Positions 24,736 through 35,400 of a DNA stretch of 54,242 nucleotides are shown here, piece after piece. The stretch spans positions 1 through 54,242 of the forward strand of contig DATELY010000252.1 in the NCBI GenBank assembly GCA_035276085.1, given 5' to 3'. Position 1 is the stretch's first letter. Every line of letters starts with the position of its first letter. A program made the translations under genes and the position numbers. The DNA is from DATELY01 sp035276085 (GTDB lineage Bacteria; Pseudomonadota; Gammaproteobacteria; Steroidobacterales; Steroidobacteraceae). The notes under the pieces are model-generated. The model ran no database searches and had not been told where the DNA came from. It saw only the letters and a list, made by a program, of their open reading frames with translations.

Positions 24736-25890
24736 ATGTCGCATCAACCCATGGATCAACTCCTCGCACGGGTGCACGACCTCACCCCGTTGTGGCGTCG
24801 GCATGCGCCCGAAGCCGAGCGACTCACCCGTCTGCCCGATGAAGTCGTGCGCAGCCTGATCGAGCTCGAGCTCTTTCGTCTGTGGATTCCCCAACGGCAT
24901 GGCGGCTTCGAGCTCGATCTGCCGCACACGCTGCAGATCTACGAAGCCGTTGCCGCGGCGGATGGGTCGGTCGGATGGGCCGTGATGATCGGCGCAGGCG
25001 GCGGGCTGTTCGCTGCCTACCTGGATGCGGATGCGGCGGATCGGATCTTTGCGCAGAAACAAGCGCTGATCGCGGGTTCCGGCGCGCCCGATGGTCGCGC
25101 CGAGCGAGTGGCCGGCGGCTATCGCGCGAGCGGACGGTGGTGCTATGCCAGCGGCGCTCACTATGCGAGCACGTTCACTGCGAACTGTGTCGTAACGAGC
25201 GAGGGCGTGCCCATCACGAATCCCGACGGCACACCGCTGATTCGGGCCATGGCGTTCACGCCGGCGCAGGTCACGATCATTCCGACCTGGAACGTGAGCG
25301 GGTTGCGTGGCACAGGCAGCCATGACTTCGAAGTCCTCGACGCATTCGTACCGGAACAGCACACCTTCTCCGTCTTCACGGATTCACCCCGCGAATCCGG
25401 ACCGTTGTATCGCCTGCCGTTCGATGTGTTGACGCAATTGCCGATCGCGGCCGTCGCGCTCGGCATTGCCCGGCACGCGCTGCAATCCTTTGCGACGCTC
25501 GCGCGATCGAAGAAGAGCTCCGTATCACGTACAGCGCTCATCGAGGATCCGCTTGCGCAAAGCCGCTACGCGGAGAGTCACGCACAGTGGCGCTTTGCGC
25601 AGGCACGAGTGCATGCGCTCGCTGCGGGCGTCTGGCGACAGGCGCTTGCCAACCACGAGCTCGCGGCTCGGGAGCTTGCAGAGATCACGACGACATGCTG
25701 TTTGTGCTTGTCACAGCTCTACGCAGCGATTGGCGCTCTGGCGCAACTTGCAGGCATGACAGCCATCGCGATGGAGGATGAGTTCGCACGGGCATGGCGT
25801 GACCTGCAGGCCTTGAGCGCTCACGTCTCCATTTCACCGTATCGATTGGCAGCTGCCGGTCGCACGCTGCTCGCAAGCTCATCCGATTGA
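24736..25890 (+). CDS. Acyl-CoA dehydrogenase-fold flavin-dependent monooxygenase (group D type)
   Basis: A 384-residue protein with the ACAD fold but with features of group D flavin monooxygenases such as HsaA and DszC: FRLWIPQRHGGFELDL, AAADGSVGWAVMIGAGG, ASGRWCYASGAHYASTFTAN, WNVSGLRGTGSHDFEV, and the diagnostic C-terminal AWRDLQALSAHVSISPYRLA. These enzymes hydroxylate aromatic or sulphur substrates with reduced flavin supplied by a partner reductase. The acyl-CoA dehydrogenase IYEGT motif is absent. The start is uncertain (GTG 24694, ATG 24736 or ATG 24751). The next gene begins 21 bases later and is a flavin-binding-fold protein. Confidence 0.82.
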   Translation: MSHQPMDQLLARVHDLTPLWRRHAPEAERLTRLPDEVVRSLIELELFRLWIPQRHGGFELDLPHTLQIYEAVAAADGSVGWAVMIGAGGGLFAAYLDADAADRIFAQKQALIAGSGAPDGRAERVAGGYRASGRWCYASGAHYASTFTANCVVTSEGVPITNPDGTPLIRAMAFTPAQVTIIPTWNVSGLRGTGSHDFEVLDAFVPEQHTFSVFTDSPRESGPLYRLPFDVLTQLPIAAVALGIARHALQSFATLARSKKSSVSRTALIEDPLAQSRYAESHAQWRFAQARVHALAAGVWRQALANHELAARELAEITTTCCLCLSQLYAAIGALAQLAGMTAIAMEDEFARAWRDLQALSAHVSISPYRLAAAGRTLLASSSD

Positions 25891-25911
25891 CCCTTGGCGT
25901 CACCACTCCCG

Positions 25912-26295
25912 ATGGATACACGAATGCCCTTCGATCCCACGCGTGCCCGCTACGTCAGTCTGGCCACCTTCCGGCGCGACGGGAGCGAAGTGCGCACGCC
26001 CGTATGGATGGCACCCGCCGGCGGTCATCACTACGTCTTCAGCGCGGGCGATGCAGGTAAGGTCAAGCGCATCCGCGTAACGGGTCGCGTGCGAGTGGCG
26101 GAGTGCGACCTGCGCGGGGAGATCAAGAGCGGCTGGATCGACGGCCGCGGCCGCGTCTTGCAAGACAGCGCCGAAATCGCCCGAGCGCTGCAGGCGCTAC
26201 GTGCCAAGTACGGGCTGCAGATGGTGCTGGGCGATTTATTCTCGAAGCTGGCGGGCCGCTTTTCGAAGCGCGCCTATCTCGAGATCACGCTCTGA
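25912..26295 (+). CDS. PPOX-class (split-barrel flavin/F420-binding) protein
   Basis: A 127-residue split beta-barrel protein: RARYVSLATFRRDGSEVRTP, VWMAPAGGHHYVFSAGDAGK, then KRIRVTGRVRVAECDLRGEI. It resembles the PPOX-class F420-dependent family, which binds FMN, F420 or haem breakdown products. Close spacing to the upstream monooxygenase suggests co-transcription, and it could deliver or recycle flavin, though it is not an HpaC-type reductase by sequence. The start may be the ATG at 25912 or 25924. Confidence 0.75.
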   Translation: MDTRMPFDPTRARYVSLATFRRDGSEVRTPVWMAPAGGHHYVFSAGDAGKVKRIRVTGRVRVAECDLRGEIKSGWIDGRGRVLQDSAEIARALQALRAKYGLQMVLGDLFSKLAGRFSKRAYLEITL

Positions 26296-26431
26296 ATCAT
26301 TTCGGCCGCGCCTCATCGGCGTGTCGGGGCTGGAATCCGATGGCGCCGATCGATTCTTCTGCGGCGGAGGAAAGAGCGGCAAGGTGAGAGCCGTGCGTCG
26401 GCCGAGGTGAGCGATTGCGGATGGTGTTGGC

Positions 26432-28405
26432 CTACTCCCCCTCGCCTTCCGCCACCCTGCCCCGCACCGCCGGATCGGCAATCTGTGCGAGCCACTGCGA
26501 TGCATCTTGCGGCTTCTGTTTGCGCAGCCAGCCGAACACGAGGCTGTGCCACAGAATTCTGCGCACGTAGCCGCGTGTCTCGTTGAAGGGAATGTTTTCG
26601 ATCCAGCGATCGGCGTCGATCGGGGTGGCTGGCAGCCAGCGTGCGACGGCGTTCGGGCCGGCGTTGTAGCCGGCCAGCGCGACGGCGAGCTGGGAATCGA
26701 AGCGGTCGAGCAGATCGCGCAGGTGCAGTGCACCCAGTCGCACGTTGACGGCGGGCACGAACAGGTCGCGTTCGCTCGGCGTGCGCTGCTTCCATTTCTT
26801 TGCAGCGATGCGTGCTGTTCCCGGCATCAGCTGCAACAGCCCGCGGGCTCCGACACTCGACACCGCATCGGGGCGGTAGAGGCTTTCCTGTCTGAGCACG
26901 CTGTAGACGATATCGGGATCGATCGAGCTCACTTTCGCCGCCGCCTTCACCTCGTCGTCATACGGGAGCGGATACAGCAGTTCGTAGTCGTAGAACACCT
27001 TGTTGTCCGACGCCGTCGCGATGGCTTGATCGAACCATTGCCACCGCGCCGCCACATGAATGGCCTGCCGTCTGGATTCGGCGGACAACGCTCGATAGCC
27101 GTACTGCCATTCTTCCTGTGCCTCGGCATTCAAGCCGTGGAACTTGAGTTCTCGCGCGCGTGCGAACGGCGGCTCCCGCTCGATGCGTTCCACTTCCGCC
27201 TTGTCGAGGGTCAATGCCTGCTGATGCGGAACGATCTTGCGGTCCAGGCGCGCTGCTGCCATGGCTGAATAGAAGTTGTCCGCCGTGAGCACCGATTCAT
27301 ACAGCGAGTTGGCCAGCTCGCGGTCGCCCGATTGCTCCGCGGCACGGGCAGTCCAGTACTGCCAAGCCGGTTGTGCGCGTTGCGCAGGCGACATGGCTGA
27401 GATGGCTTGTCGCACCCGCATCCAATCTTCATTCCACAGAGCGGCGCGCGCATACCATTCGAGCGCGTAGTCATCGAGATCCGCCGGCTGCACGCGCGCG
27501 AAGTAGTCGAGCGCTTCGGGGCGGCGATTCCACGCGAGACCCATCGCCACCGGCAATGCGAACTGGCTGGCGGCTTCAGTGTCGAGCTTGCGACTCGTCA
27601 CGAGCGAGTCATACCGCGCGGCGGCGCCATCGACGTCAGTCCGGGCGAGCCGGGTCCAACCTGCACGGAGCGCCTTCATTTCGACCGGCTGCTGTGGTTG
27701 CGCGAGCAACCGATCGATGCTGGCACGCGGCTTCTCGAGCAAGTCCGCCCACAGCTGCAGCGGCTCGGCGCGCGGTGCCGGCAACTGGGCCGCCAACATG
27801 CGAGCGAAACGAACGTTGGCTTCGTTGAGCACGAGGCGTGCGCGTTCCTCGACCAGATCCGCCGTGACGACCTGATGCTCGCGCGCCCACTGGAACACGG
27901 GCTCGCATGCTGTGGGCAGCTGCTGAGGCGTGAGCCAGCGCTCCACGATCTGCGGCGCGAGATCCGCCGTGCGATCCAGGGCGATGTGCGCGGCGAGAAA
28001 CTGGCATCGCAGCGTGGCGTTCGCAGCTTCGGTTCGATATTCAGACAGGAAGTCGGCCCAGCGCTGACGGTCAGCCAGACTCGTGAGCCACGTACGCCTC
28101 AGCCGGCGGGCAACGGGCTCGTCCGAGAACTGGGCCAGGAACGTCGCAGTCTGAGCATCCGCTTCGGGAGGCACGGCGCTCGGCTGCTCGAACTGCTGCT
28201 CGATGCGAGCGGCCTGTAAGTAGGAATACAGCGGATAGGCGCGCAGCCGCTCGCTGTCCGTCGCACCGGCCGGCGAACCCTGCAATGCAAAGTCATATGC
28301 AGAACGAAATTCGTCCCGCACGTCGTCCAGCGCCTCTTTGGCGCCGGCGGTGCAGGCGAACGTCAGCGCGAGCACTGCAGCGAGACACTGGACTCGACTC
28401 ATCAT
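26432..28405 (-). CDS. slt: Soluble lytic murein transglycosylase (Slt70 type)
   Basis: A 657-residue periplasmic muramidase-like enzyme that cleaves peptidoglycan glycan strands to 1,6-anhydro products. A signal peptide (RVQCLAAVLALTFACTAGAK) precedes a long helical superhelix (to ~residue 480) and the C-terminal SLT domain. The catalytic Glu is residue 507 in SVLRQESLYRPDAV. GARGLLQLMPGTARIAAKKW and ALAGYNAGPNAVARWLP complete the motif set. Length is that of Slt70. It stands alone on the minus strand. Repeat A5 lies upstream. Confidence 0.93.
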   Translation of the reverse strand: MMSRVQCLAAVLALTFACTAGAKEALDDVRDEFRSAYDFALQGSPAGATDSERLRAYPLYSYLQAARIEQQFEQPSAVPPEADAQTATFLAQFSDEPVARRLRRTWLTSLADRQRWADFLSEYRTEAANATLRCQFLAAHIALDRTADLAPQIVERWLTPQQLPTACEPVFQWAREHQVVTADLVEERARLVLNEANVRFARMLAAQLPAPRAEPLQLWADLLEKPRASIDRLLAQPQQPVEMKALRAGWTRLARTDVDGAAARYDSLVTSRKLDTEAASQFALPVAMGLAWNRRPEALDYFARVQPADLDDYALEWYARAALWNEDWMRVRQAISAMSPAQRAQPAWQYWTARAAEQSGDRELANSLYESVLTADNFYSAMAAARLDRKIVPHQQALTLDKAEVERIEREPPFARARELKFHGLNAEAQEEWQYGYRALSAESRRQAIHVAARWQWFDQAIATASDNKVFYDYELLYPLPYDDEVKAAAKVSSIDPDIVYSVLRQESLYRPDAVSSVGARGLLQLMPGTARIAAKKWKQRTPSERDLFVPAVNVRLGALHLRDLLDRFDSQLAVALAGYNAGPNAVARWLPATPIDADRWIENIPFNETRGYVRRILWHSLVFGWLRKQKPQDASQWLAQIADPAVRGRVAEGEGE

Positions 28406-28491
28406 GAGCCCTCGAAGTTCGATCCATGCATGTTAGCGAGCGCGAGCTTCAGAGGCGATGCGTTTTGCGCGTCGTACCTTGGTGAGAGGGA

Positions 28492-28559
28492 GTGGCGCAA
28501 TGGCGTAATGGCGTCAGAAAGCACGCGCTTGACGCCATCTCGCCATGACGCCTCACGCC
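28492..28559. repeat. Intergenic hairpin of A-type architecture upstream of slt
   Basis: Left arm TGGCGCAATGGCGTAATGGC-GTCAGAA, loop, right arm TTGACGCCATCTCGCCATGA-CGCCTCACGCC. Arms are ~8-base tandem units (TGGCGTAA), different in sequence from A1-A4 but the same in plan. Confidence 0.6.
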
Positions 28560-28616
28560 TTTGCCTGCCGACGAACACACGCGAATTTCCAACTCCACCA
28601 CGCTAGTGCGGCGCGC

Positions 28617-28847
28617 CTAACCCGCTTTGTACTGTGCGAATTCCTGCTTGGACAACTTGCCGTCCTTGTCCTTGTCCAGCGTCTTGAACGCCGTGAACAG
28701 CTGATCGTTGGCGCTCGCCTCATCGAGACTCAGCTGTCCGTCATGATCCTTGTCCAACGAGTCGAACGTCGGTGCATCGGCAGCCTGCGCGATGGACAGC
28801 GCAATACCAGCGACCGCAGTGAAAGCAACAGCGAGGGAACGCAGCAT
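28617..28847 (-). CDS. Secreted EF-hand protein
   Basis: A 76-residue exported protein: signal peptide MLRSLAVAFTAVAGIALSIA-QA, then a pair of canonical EF-hand calcium loops, DKDHDGQLSLDE (32-43) and DKDKDGKLSKQE (58-69), each with acidic residues at positions 1, 3, 5 and 12. It is presumably a periplasmic calcium-binding protein. The ATG at 28847 has AAGGAG about eight bases upstream. The gap to 29115 contains only divergent promoter sequence. Confidence 0.85.
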   Translation of the reverse strand: MLRSLAVAFTAVAGIALSIAQAADAPTFDSLDKDHDGQLSLDEASANDQLFTAFKTLDKDKDGKLSKQEFAQYKAG

Positions 28848-29114
28848 GGGGGGTCTCCTTGAGCATTGGATCGTCGGTCTAAGTGCGGGCGGGACCTTTT
28901 CGTTCCCGCGGCCGCAAGCGGCACGCATAGCCTTCCACTGGCGCGGCGAGTATGTCCAGCAGGACTGTACATCGGCTTAACTGCGGGCCAGCACCCGCCG
29001 GAGCCGTTGCGTGAAATGATCGTGCGGTAATTCCCTGCCGGGCACCGACAAAAGCGGAACTCGGTGTGCGGCGTTGGAGTCACTCATCTCAGCGCCCTTA
29101 GAAAGTGAGTACCC

Positions 29115-29690
29115 ATGAAATCACGCATCCAGATCAGAGCGGTCCTGCTGGCAACCGTAGTAACGCTGCTCGCCGCGTGCGCAAGCACGGGGCCTGAAAT
29201 CCGCGTGAATCGGGATCAAAGCGCGGACTTCGGTCGTTATCACACGTTCGGGTTCCCCGCCGAGACCGGTACCGATCGGGGCGGCTACTCCACTTTGCTC
29301 ACGTCTTACTTCAAGACCGCAGTCACGCGGGAAATGCGCGCCCGCGGCTATGAGTTCTCGGAGACCAATCCCGATCTGCTCGTCAACTTCTTCGTGAACG
29401 TGCGCCATGAAAGCGATACCCGTCCGCAGCTGGGGATGGGCTATGGCTACTACGGCTATCGCTACGGCCTGTACACGGCCTGGCCGCTGTATGACGTACA
29501 GGGTGAAACCGTTCATTACCGTGTCGGCACTGCGAACATCGACATCGTCGATGCCGCGAAGAAGCAGCTGCTATGGGAAGGTGTCGCAGAAGGGCAGCTC
29601 CGCGACCAGGACATGGACAACCCTCAGCCGGTCGTCGACAAAGTGGTGACGCAAGTGATGGCAAGATTCTCGGGCCGCTCGCAGATGTGA
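29115..29690 (+). CDS. DUF4136 outer-membrane lipoprotein
   Basis: A 191-residue lipoprotein with lipobox LLAAC (Cys22) after MKSRIQIRAVLLATVVT. The DUF4136 domain reads DFGRYHTFGFPAETGTDRGG, AVTREMRARGYEFSETNPDL, LVNFFVNVRHESDTRP, a Tyr/Gly-rich insert GYGYYGYRYGLYT, and GTANIDIVDAAKKQLLWEGV. Function is unknown. Members are widespread envelope proteins of Proteobacteria and Bacteroidetes. It is followed by repeat A6 and converges on the FadL gene. Confidence 0.88.
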   Translation: MKSRIQIRAVLLATVVTLLAACASTGPEIRVNRDQSADFGRYHTFGFPAETGTDRGGYSTLLTSYFKTAVTREMRARGYEFSETNPDLLVNFFVNVRHESDTRPQLGMGYGYYGYRYGLYTAWPLYDVQGETVHYRVGTANIDIVDAAKKQLLWEGVAEGQLRDQDMDNPQPVVDKVVTQVMARFSGRSQM

Positions 29691-29740
29691 GGCCTGGACC
29701 AACGGCACTCAGTTGAGCCGCAGATGCAATTCTTTGCGGG

Positions 29741-29815
29741 CTTGAGGCTTGGGGTGTGAGGCGTGGGCCAGACAGGAGGCCTTTGAATTCCGGCCCATGT
29801 CCCACGCCCCACGAC
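29741..29815. repeat. Intergenic hairpin of A-type architecture between DUF4136 and fadL-like genes
   Basis: GCTTGGGGTGTGAGGCGTGG-GCCAG pairs with CCGGCCCATGTCCCACGCCC-CACGACC. It sits between convergent genes and could terminate both. Confidence 0.6.
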
Positions 29816-29869
29816 CTGTGCTTCCTTCCTCTCTCTCGCCGCACATGAAGCGGGATGCGGCGAGAAAGA

Positions 29870-31279
29870 TCACTTGAAGCGATACGCCAACTGAACGCTG
29901 ACGATGTCGACGGCCGCCTCGTAGTCGCCGATCAACACCCCCGACAGTGCCTGGTTGGCCGTGCCTTGCTCGCTGGGCCCCTTGTCCGCAAACAAATGCG
30001 CGTAACCCGCGTCCACGACCACTGCATCGCTCGGTCGCCACTGTGCCCCGACGGCAATCCAGATGCGATCCGAATCCGGCAGCCGCGGCGTCCGTGTCGA
30101 GTCCGGCACGGCAGATTGGTCATAGGCAGCGCCGGCTCGCAGCGTCCAACGATCGCTCATCTCCCACTCACCGCCGATATTCACCCGCCAGGTGTCGTCC
30201 CATTCCTCCGGTGTAAGACTGATCGTCGTGCCTGCATTGTTCTCGACGCGCAGCTCTTCGATCCGGCTCCACCGTTGCCACGATAGATCCGCCATCAACC
30301 TGAATGCAGGACCCACCTGCTGAGTGATGGAGGCCGTCACGAGCTCGGGCAGCGTGATGTCGACGGTGATGTCCTGGTTCGACAGCAACGCCCCTGGTGC
30401 CGAGGCGGCGGCGATGATTCCGGCACCCACGGGATTGGTCGCTGTGGGCACAGTGAACGCCACATCGCCGTCCACTTCGTATTTGTATTTGGAGCGGTAC
30501 GACAATCCGATACGCGTGCCCTCGACCGGCTCGAACAGCACACCCACATTGAAGCCCCACGCCGCGTCGTCGCCGTCCAGTTTCGTACGCCCTTCCAGAC
30601 CCGCGTTTGCAGCAAGGAGCGTCGGTACGGCGCTGGGCGGGAGTTGCCCGGCCTGCACCAGTTGCTGCAATCCCTGGGCGACGACCGCGGAGTAGTTCAC
30701 CGAGTTGGTCAGCTTCGCATCGATCGTCTGATAGTTGATGCCGAGCCCGATCGACCACTGCTTGTTCGGGCGCCACGCGATCGAGGGCGCAACGTTGATC
30801 GTCTCGATTTTCGAACGTCGCGCCTGGAAGCGGCCCATCCAATCGTCGTCGTAATCCGTCACCAAGCCGAAGGGCACGTTGACTCCAAGTCCCACGGCCA
30901 GCGTCTCGTTGAGCGGCAGGGCTGCATACAAACTCGGCACGGCACTCCATGAGCCGGCATCGCCGCCCTCGCCACCCAGAGGCTGACCCAGCGCCGGAGC
31001 GGAGCCTTCGTCATCGAACTCGCTGTTGAGCCCGATGCCGCTCACGACGACCAGTACTTCGGGGTGATCCAGATACGCAAGCCCTGCGACGTTGTAGAAG
31101 AGGGTGCTGGCGTCATCGGCAGCTGACGCAGAACCGGCGAACGCTGTACCCAGGCGACTTGCGCTCTGCTCTTGCAGCGCGAAGGCTGCGCTCCACGCCG
31201 GCAACGAGGGCAGCAATAGCGTCACGCCCGACGCGCCAATGACACAGAGCTTGCTTGGAGTCGTTTTGCGGCTGGACAT
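29870..31279 (-). CDS. FadL-family outer-membrane transporter
   Basis: A 469-residue outer-membrane beta-barrel for hydrophobic compounds (long-chain fatty acids, hydrocarbons). A signal peptide (MSSRKTTPSKLCVIGASGVT, then LPAWSAAFALQEQSASRLGT) precedes the family hatch motif SASAADDASTLFYNVAGLAY. The C-terminus SVQLAYRFK is a final barrel strand ending in an aromatic residue plus Lys. The frame is open well upstream, but the signal peptide sets the start at 31279 (MPAIGGF 21 bases earlier is possible). The substrate is unknown. Acyl-CoA dehydrogenase genes in the window are consistent with lipid use. Confidence 0.9.
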   Translation of the reverse strand: MSSRKTTPSKLCVIGASGVTLLLPSLPAWSAAFALQEQSASRLGTAFAGSASAADDASTLFYNVAGLAYLDHPEVLVVVSGIGLNSEFDDEGSAPALGQPLGGEGGDAGSWSAVPSLYAALPLNETLAVGLGVNVPFGLVTDYDDDWMGRFQARRSKIETINVAPSIAWRPNKQWSIGLGINYQTIDAKLTNSVNYSAVVAQGLQQLVQAGQLPPSAVPTLLAANAGLEGRTKLDGDDAAWGFNVGVLFEPVEGTRIGLSYRSKYKYEVDGDVAFTVPTATNPVGAGIIAAASAPGALLSNQDITVDITLPELVTASITQQVGPAFRLMADLSWQRWSRIEELRVENNAGTTISLTPEEWDDTWRVNIGGEWEMSDRWTLRAGAAYDQSAVPDSTRTPRLPDSDRIWIAVGAQWRPSDAVVVDAGYAHLFADKGPSEQGTANQALSGVLIGDYEAAVDIVSVQLAYRFK

Positions 31280-31383
31280 GAATCCCCCGATCGCTGGCAT
31301 GCGCGAGCGCACAGTGCTGTGGGCGCAACGTCGCTCGATTCGCTTTGTTCCGCACCCGCCCCGGGCGAGGGTTACGGTTGCAA

Positions 31384-32337
31384 CTAACTTCCAATCCGTA
31401 GAACCGGCGCGAGAACGGCGTCGGCTCGAGCAAACAACTGCGGGTCGATGACAGCACCGGACGCGGCCGCGTTCTCGGCCACTTGCTCGGGCCGCGTCGC
31501 GCCCACAATAGCTGAAGCGACATTGGGCTCGCGTAACACCCACGCGAGTGCAAACTGCCCGAGCGTGAGACCCGCCTGCGCGGCGATGGGCTTCAGCTCT
31601 TCCACGCTCCGCAGGACGTCCGGGTTGAGCCAGTTGCTCATGAATCCCCCCATCGTCTGGCTTGCCGCCCGCGTTTCCGCCGCTGGACGAGCGCCTGCGG
31701 CGTACTTCCCTGTCAGCACACCCTGCGCAAGCGGCGACCATACGATCTGCGAGATTCCGTGCGCACGACACAGCGGAATGACTTCCTTTTCAGGTCTGCG
31801 CCAGAGCATCGAGTATTGCGGCTGACTTGCGACGAAGCGCTCCACGTCGGCAATCGTCAGCGCCGCCTGGATCTGTTCAGCGGTCCATTCGCTGAAGCCG
31901 AGGTAACGCACTTTGCCTTGACGCACGATGTGCGTGAGGGCGTGCAGCGTTTCCTCCAGCGGCGTCTCGGGATCGTAGCGGTGACATTGATACAGATCGA
32001 TGGTGTCCACGCCGAGGCGGCGCAAGGAAGCATCGACCTGCTTGTACACCTGGGCCGCCGACAACCCACGATCGGTGGCACTCATGGGCCCGAACAGCTT
32101 CGTGGCCAGGATGTACTGGTCGCGCGGCACGCTCGAGAGAATTTCGCCCAACAGGCTTTCGGCAGCGCCCTGTCCATAGACGTTGGCGGTATCGATGAAA
32201 TTGATGCCGAGATCCAACGCTCGCTGTATACACGCGCTCGCCCGGTTCCGTTCAACGCCCACCCCGTACGTGAGCCAGGAACCGATCGAAATTTCGGACA
32301 CTTTCAGTGGGCTATTACCGAGCTGGCGATAACGCAT
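31384..32337 (-). CDS. Aldo/keto reductase
   Basis: A 317-residue NADPH-dependent TIM-barrel oxidoreductase resembling the Kv-beta/YghZ-like group (MRYRQLGNSPLKVSEISIGS). The catalytic tetrad is complete: Asp49 and Tyr54 (FIDTANVYGQGAAE), Lys80 (LATKLF) and His119 (YQCHRYDPETP). The cofactor region SPLAQGVLTGKY and the C-terminal SAIVGATRPEQVAENAAAS are typical. It is 76 bases after the KAP gene on the same strand and may be read from it, but no functional link is evident. Confidence 0.92.
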   Translation of the reverse strand: MRYRQLGNSPLKVSEISIGSWLTYGVGVERNRASACIQRALDLGINFIDTANVYGQGAAESLLGEILSSVPRDQYILATKLFGPMSATDRGLSAAQVYKQVDASLRRLGVDTIDLYQCHRYDPETPLEETLHALTHIVRQGKVRYLGFSEWTAEQIQAALTIADVERFVASQPQYSMLWRRPEKEVIPLCRAHGISQIVWSPLAQGVLTGKYAAGARPAAETRAASQTMGGFMSNWLNPDVLRSVEELKPIAAQAGLTLGQFALAWVLREPNVASAIVGATRPEQVAENAAASGAVIDPQLFARADAVLAPVLRIGS

Positions 32338-32413
32338 ACCCGATCCACGTGTGTATCTGTCGCGATGATCACACGCCGCTGGCGGGAGCGCCTACCCGTA
32401 CTTTTCCTTCGTT

Positions 32414-35400
32414 CTATCCGGCAGGTCGCAGCGGCGTCGGCGCAGACGCAGCTTCGTCCGGTACGGTTTGATCGCGTGCACCCGCGTCGATCGCCATGGC
32501 TTCGTAGAAGGCAATCGCATGACGTCGATCCAGGAGCTCGCTGGCGAACAGGGCGCTCTCCGGGAAGCGGCGATTGAAATCGGCGAAGCATGAAGTGAGG
32601 CGTGTCAGCACCGCCGTACGCTCGGCGGGCTGATCGAAGCGCTCGATGAGCAGATGCTCGGCCAGGCTTTCGAGCTTTACGGCACGTGCCAGGAACAACT
32701 CATCCAGCCAGTGCTCGTTGCAGCGGTGCAGGGTCGCGAAGGCAACGAGCAGCTCTTCCGGCAACTGCACTCGCGGCATGGCATCCGATGACGCCTCATT
32801 CCGCTCAGGCGCACCGAACCAGCGACGCACAGGGACAAGTGCTCGCTCGACGACGCTGAGATACTGCGGGTCCGCGCGGAAGCGCATGGCGATGTAGCGC
32901 ACGTGATTGACGAAGCGCTTCAAGCTGCGCGGCGAAGCGCCGCCCAGAACGATCCACGGCTGCAGGATGGCGAGCGCATCGCGAAATGCGGGCGAGTCAT
33001 CGGTGCGTGCTTCCTTGCGCGCGAAGAGGGCGAGCATGCCGAGGCCCGCGAGAGCCAACACCAACGCGCCGCCGGTACCGAAGTACCAGGTCCAGGAGGC
33101 TTGTGCATTCGCGCTGTCGAAGGCAACGGGCCGCGATGAGTTCGGCATCACGGTTGCAGGCGGCGCGATCGGTGTGACTGTGGCGGGAGACAGAGGATTC
33201 GACGCCGCGACACTCTCTGCGGCGACCGCCCGCTCGCGCAACTGTGCCTGCGCATCCAGATCCTTCAACCAGTCGGCCGTCGTCGCGCCGAGAACGATCA
33301 GGCCACCGACGACTACGACCAACAGCACCTGCGGCGCAAGCCAGGTCAACGCTCGCGCCACTGCACGACGCGGAGTGGGCTCGTCACGCTCAGGCTCCGT
33401 TCCTTGCAACAGAGCGCACGCAGCCGAATCCGACAAGCGCGGTACGCGGATCTCGACGTTGATGAGCTTCTCCAGGTAGTTGCGTGCGAACACCTGCTGC
33501 TCGGTCAAGGCCCCATCGCGATCCTGCGGTACCGGCATCTCGATCTGTGCTGCCGCCAGATCCTTGAACGCAAGACCCACACAGGTTTCCACCCACCGTC
33601 GCGCCATGCCGATGACGACGATGCAGCGTCCCGATGTCACGAGGAAGTTCACCGCTTCCAGCACTTCGATGACGTTCTCGGCACGACAGCGATCCAGATC
33701 GTCGATGAAGATCACGAGCGGGCGCGGATCGAGCGCGTGCGTGAAATCCTCGAACTCGCGCGCGAAGCGATAGCGTGCGCCTGCCTGCAGGCGTGCGGAC
33801 TCGTCGTTGCGGGTCGTCGCGACCGCCGCGATCAACTTGCCTGGCTGCAAGCCGAACGCACTCACGGCACGCACAGCACCGAGGACCGGCGTCAGCACCG
33901 CGACGATCAGACCCAGCAAGCCCGTGGCGGCGCCGATGTTGCTGAATCCCTTGTCGGTAGCGGAGGTGAGCGACTCCCACAACTTGCTCGCATTCGCGCC
34001 GAGCGTGCGATACGAGAAGAAGATCACCGCCAGCAGGAACACCGTGATCGCGAGGCGCAACCAGAAGCGCCGTGCACGAATGAGCAGCAGGGTCGCGCGA
34101 AAATCCACGCCTGACAGCGTGTGCCAGGCCGGCACGCCTTGCGCGTGGATATTGGCGAGCAGGGAGCCGAGCAGATTCTCGCCGCTCTGGTGATGCCACG
34201 CGTTGAACCACACGGGCCGATAGCCGTAACGCGTCAGATCGTGCCGCAGGAGATTCATCAACGAGCTCTTGCCCGTACCCCACTCGCCCGTCACTGCGAT
34301 CGTCAGCGGCGGTTCGGTGCGCCGGTTACGCATGAAGCGCGACAGTCCCAACGCGATGTCGCGCAGACCGGCCGGATCGGGATCCTTCCATCCGATGGGC
34401 CGATCCGAAGCGGCGGCATCCGTGATGGACGAAGGTTGCCGCTCGACCGCGGGCGCCCGCAGATGTCGATGTACGGCCACACCGGCTGCGGCGATCAACA
34501 ACGCAGTCGCGACCCAGATCCAGGGCGATGGATAGCGCACGTACTTCACCGCTCGGAAGGTTGCGCCTGCATCCTTGCTGACACATACGCGGCCCAGCAC
34601 GAGCAACACGGCACGATCGGCGGATGCAAATGCCACGTCGATGAGCGGCGCACGCGTGGGAACGACAGCCGGCGTCCAGGTGCGGCCTGCGTTCGATGTA
34701 CGCACCAACGCGCCGCTGCTGTCGATCTTCAAACCCTGCCGTGCATCGAAGAACTCGACAGCACCGGCACTCGCGCTCTTCGGTGCATCGTTGAAGACGG
34801 GTGCATCGGAGCTAATGCCCCAACGGCTGCCGCCGTCGTCCGTCCTCAGCACGAGGTTGCCGCCGCCGAGAATCACTCCGCGGGAAGCGTCGGTCATGCG
34901 CAGATCGGTGAACGTGCCGTGTGATATGGCGAGCGGTTCCCAATGGTCGCCGTGATCGGTGGATCGCAGCAGCGTGCCACCCGCCCCTGCGGCATATAGG
35001 GCCGTGGGGGTAGATACGATGCTCGTCACCGCGCTGGCGGCGCCGCCCGCGCGAGTTCGTTGCCACCGTTTCCCACCGTCGGCCGTGACGTAGAGCGCGC
35101 CGGATGTACTTGCCACGACCAGACGACCCTCCGTCGTGAATCGAGCGGCAGTGAAAGTCGGCGACCGCTCGTTCGCGGCATCGAATGCGATGGGCGTCCA
35201 CGTGCGTCCTGCGTTGGAGGTACTGAGGATCGCGCCATTGCGCCCGACGCCGACGACCATGGCGGTGTCACGAATCGCCAACGCTCGCAGATCGCGCGTC
35301 GTTGCATCTGCGTATTCCACAGTGGATCGGCCCGCACGACTCGGTGCCGCCCGCACGGTCTCGATAGCCTCGGTGCCGACGACGAGCCATTGACCGGCGC

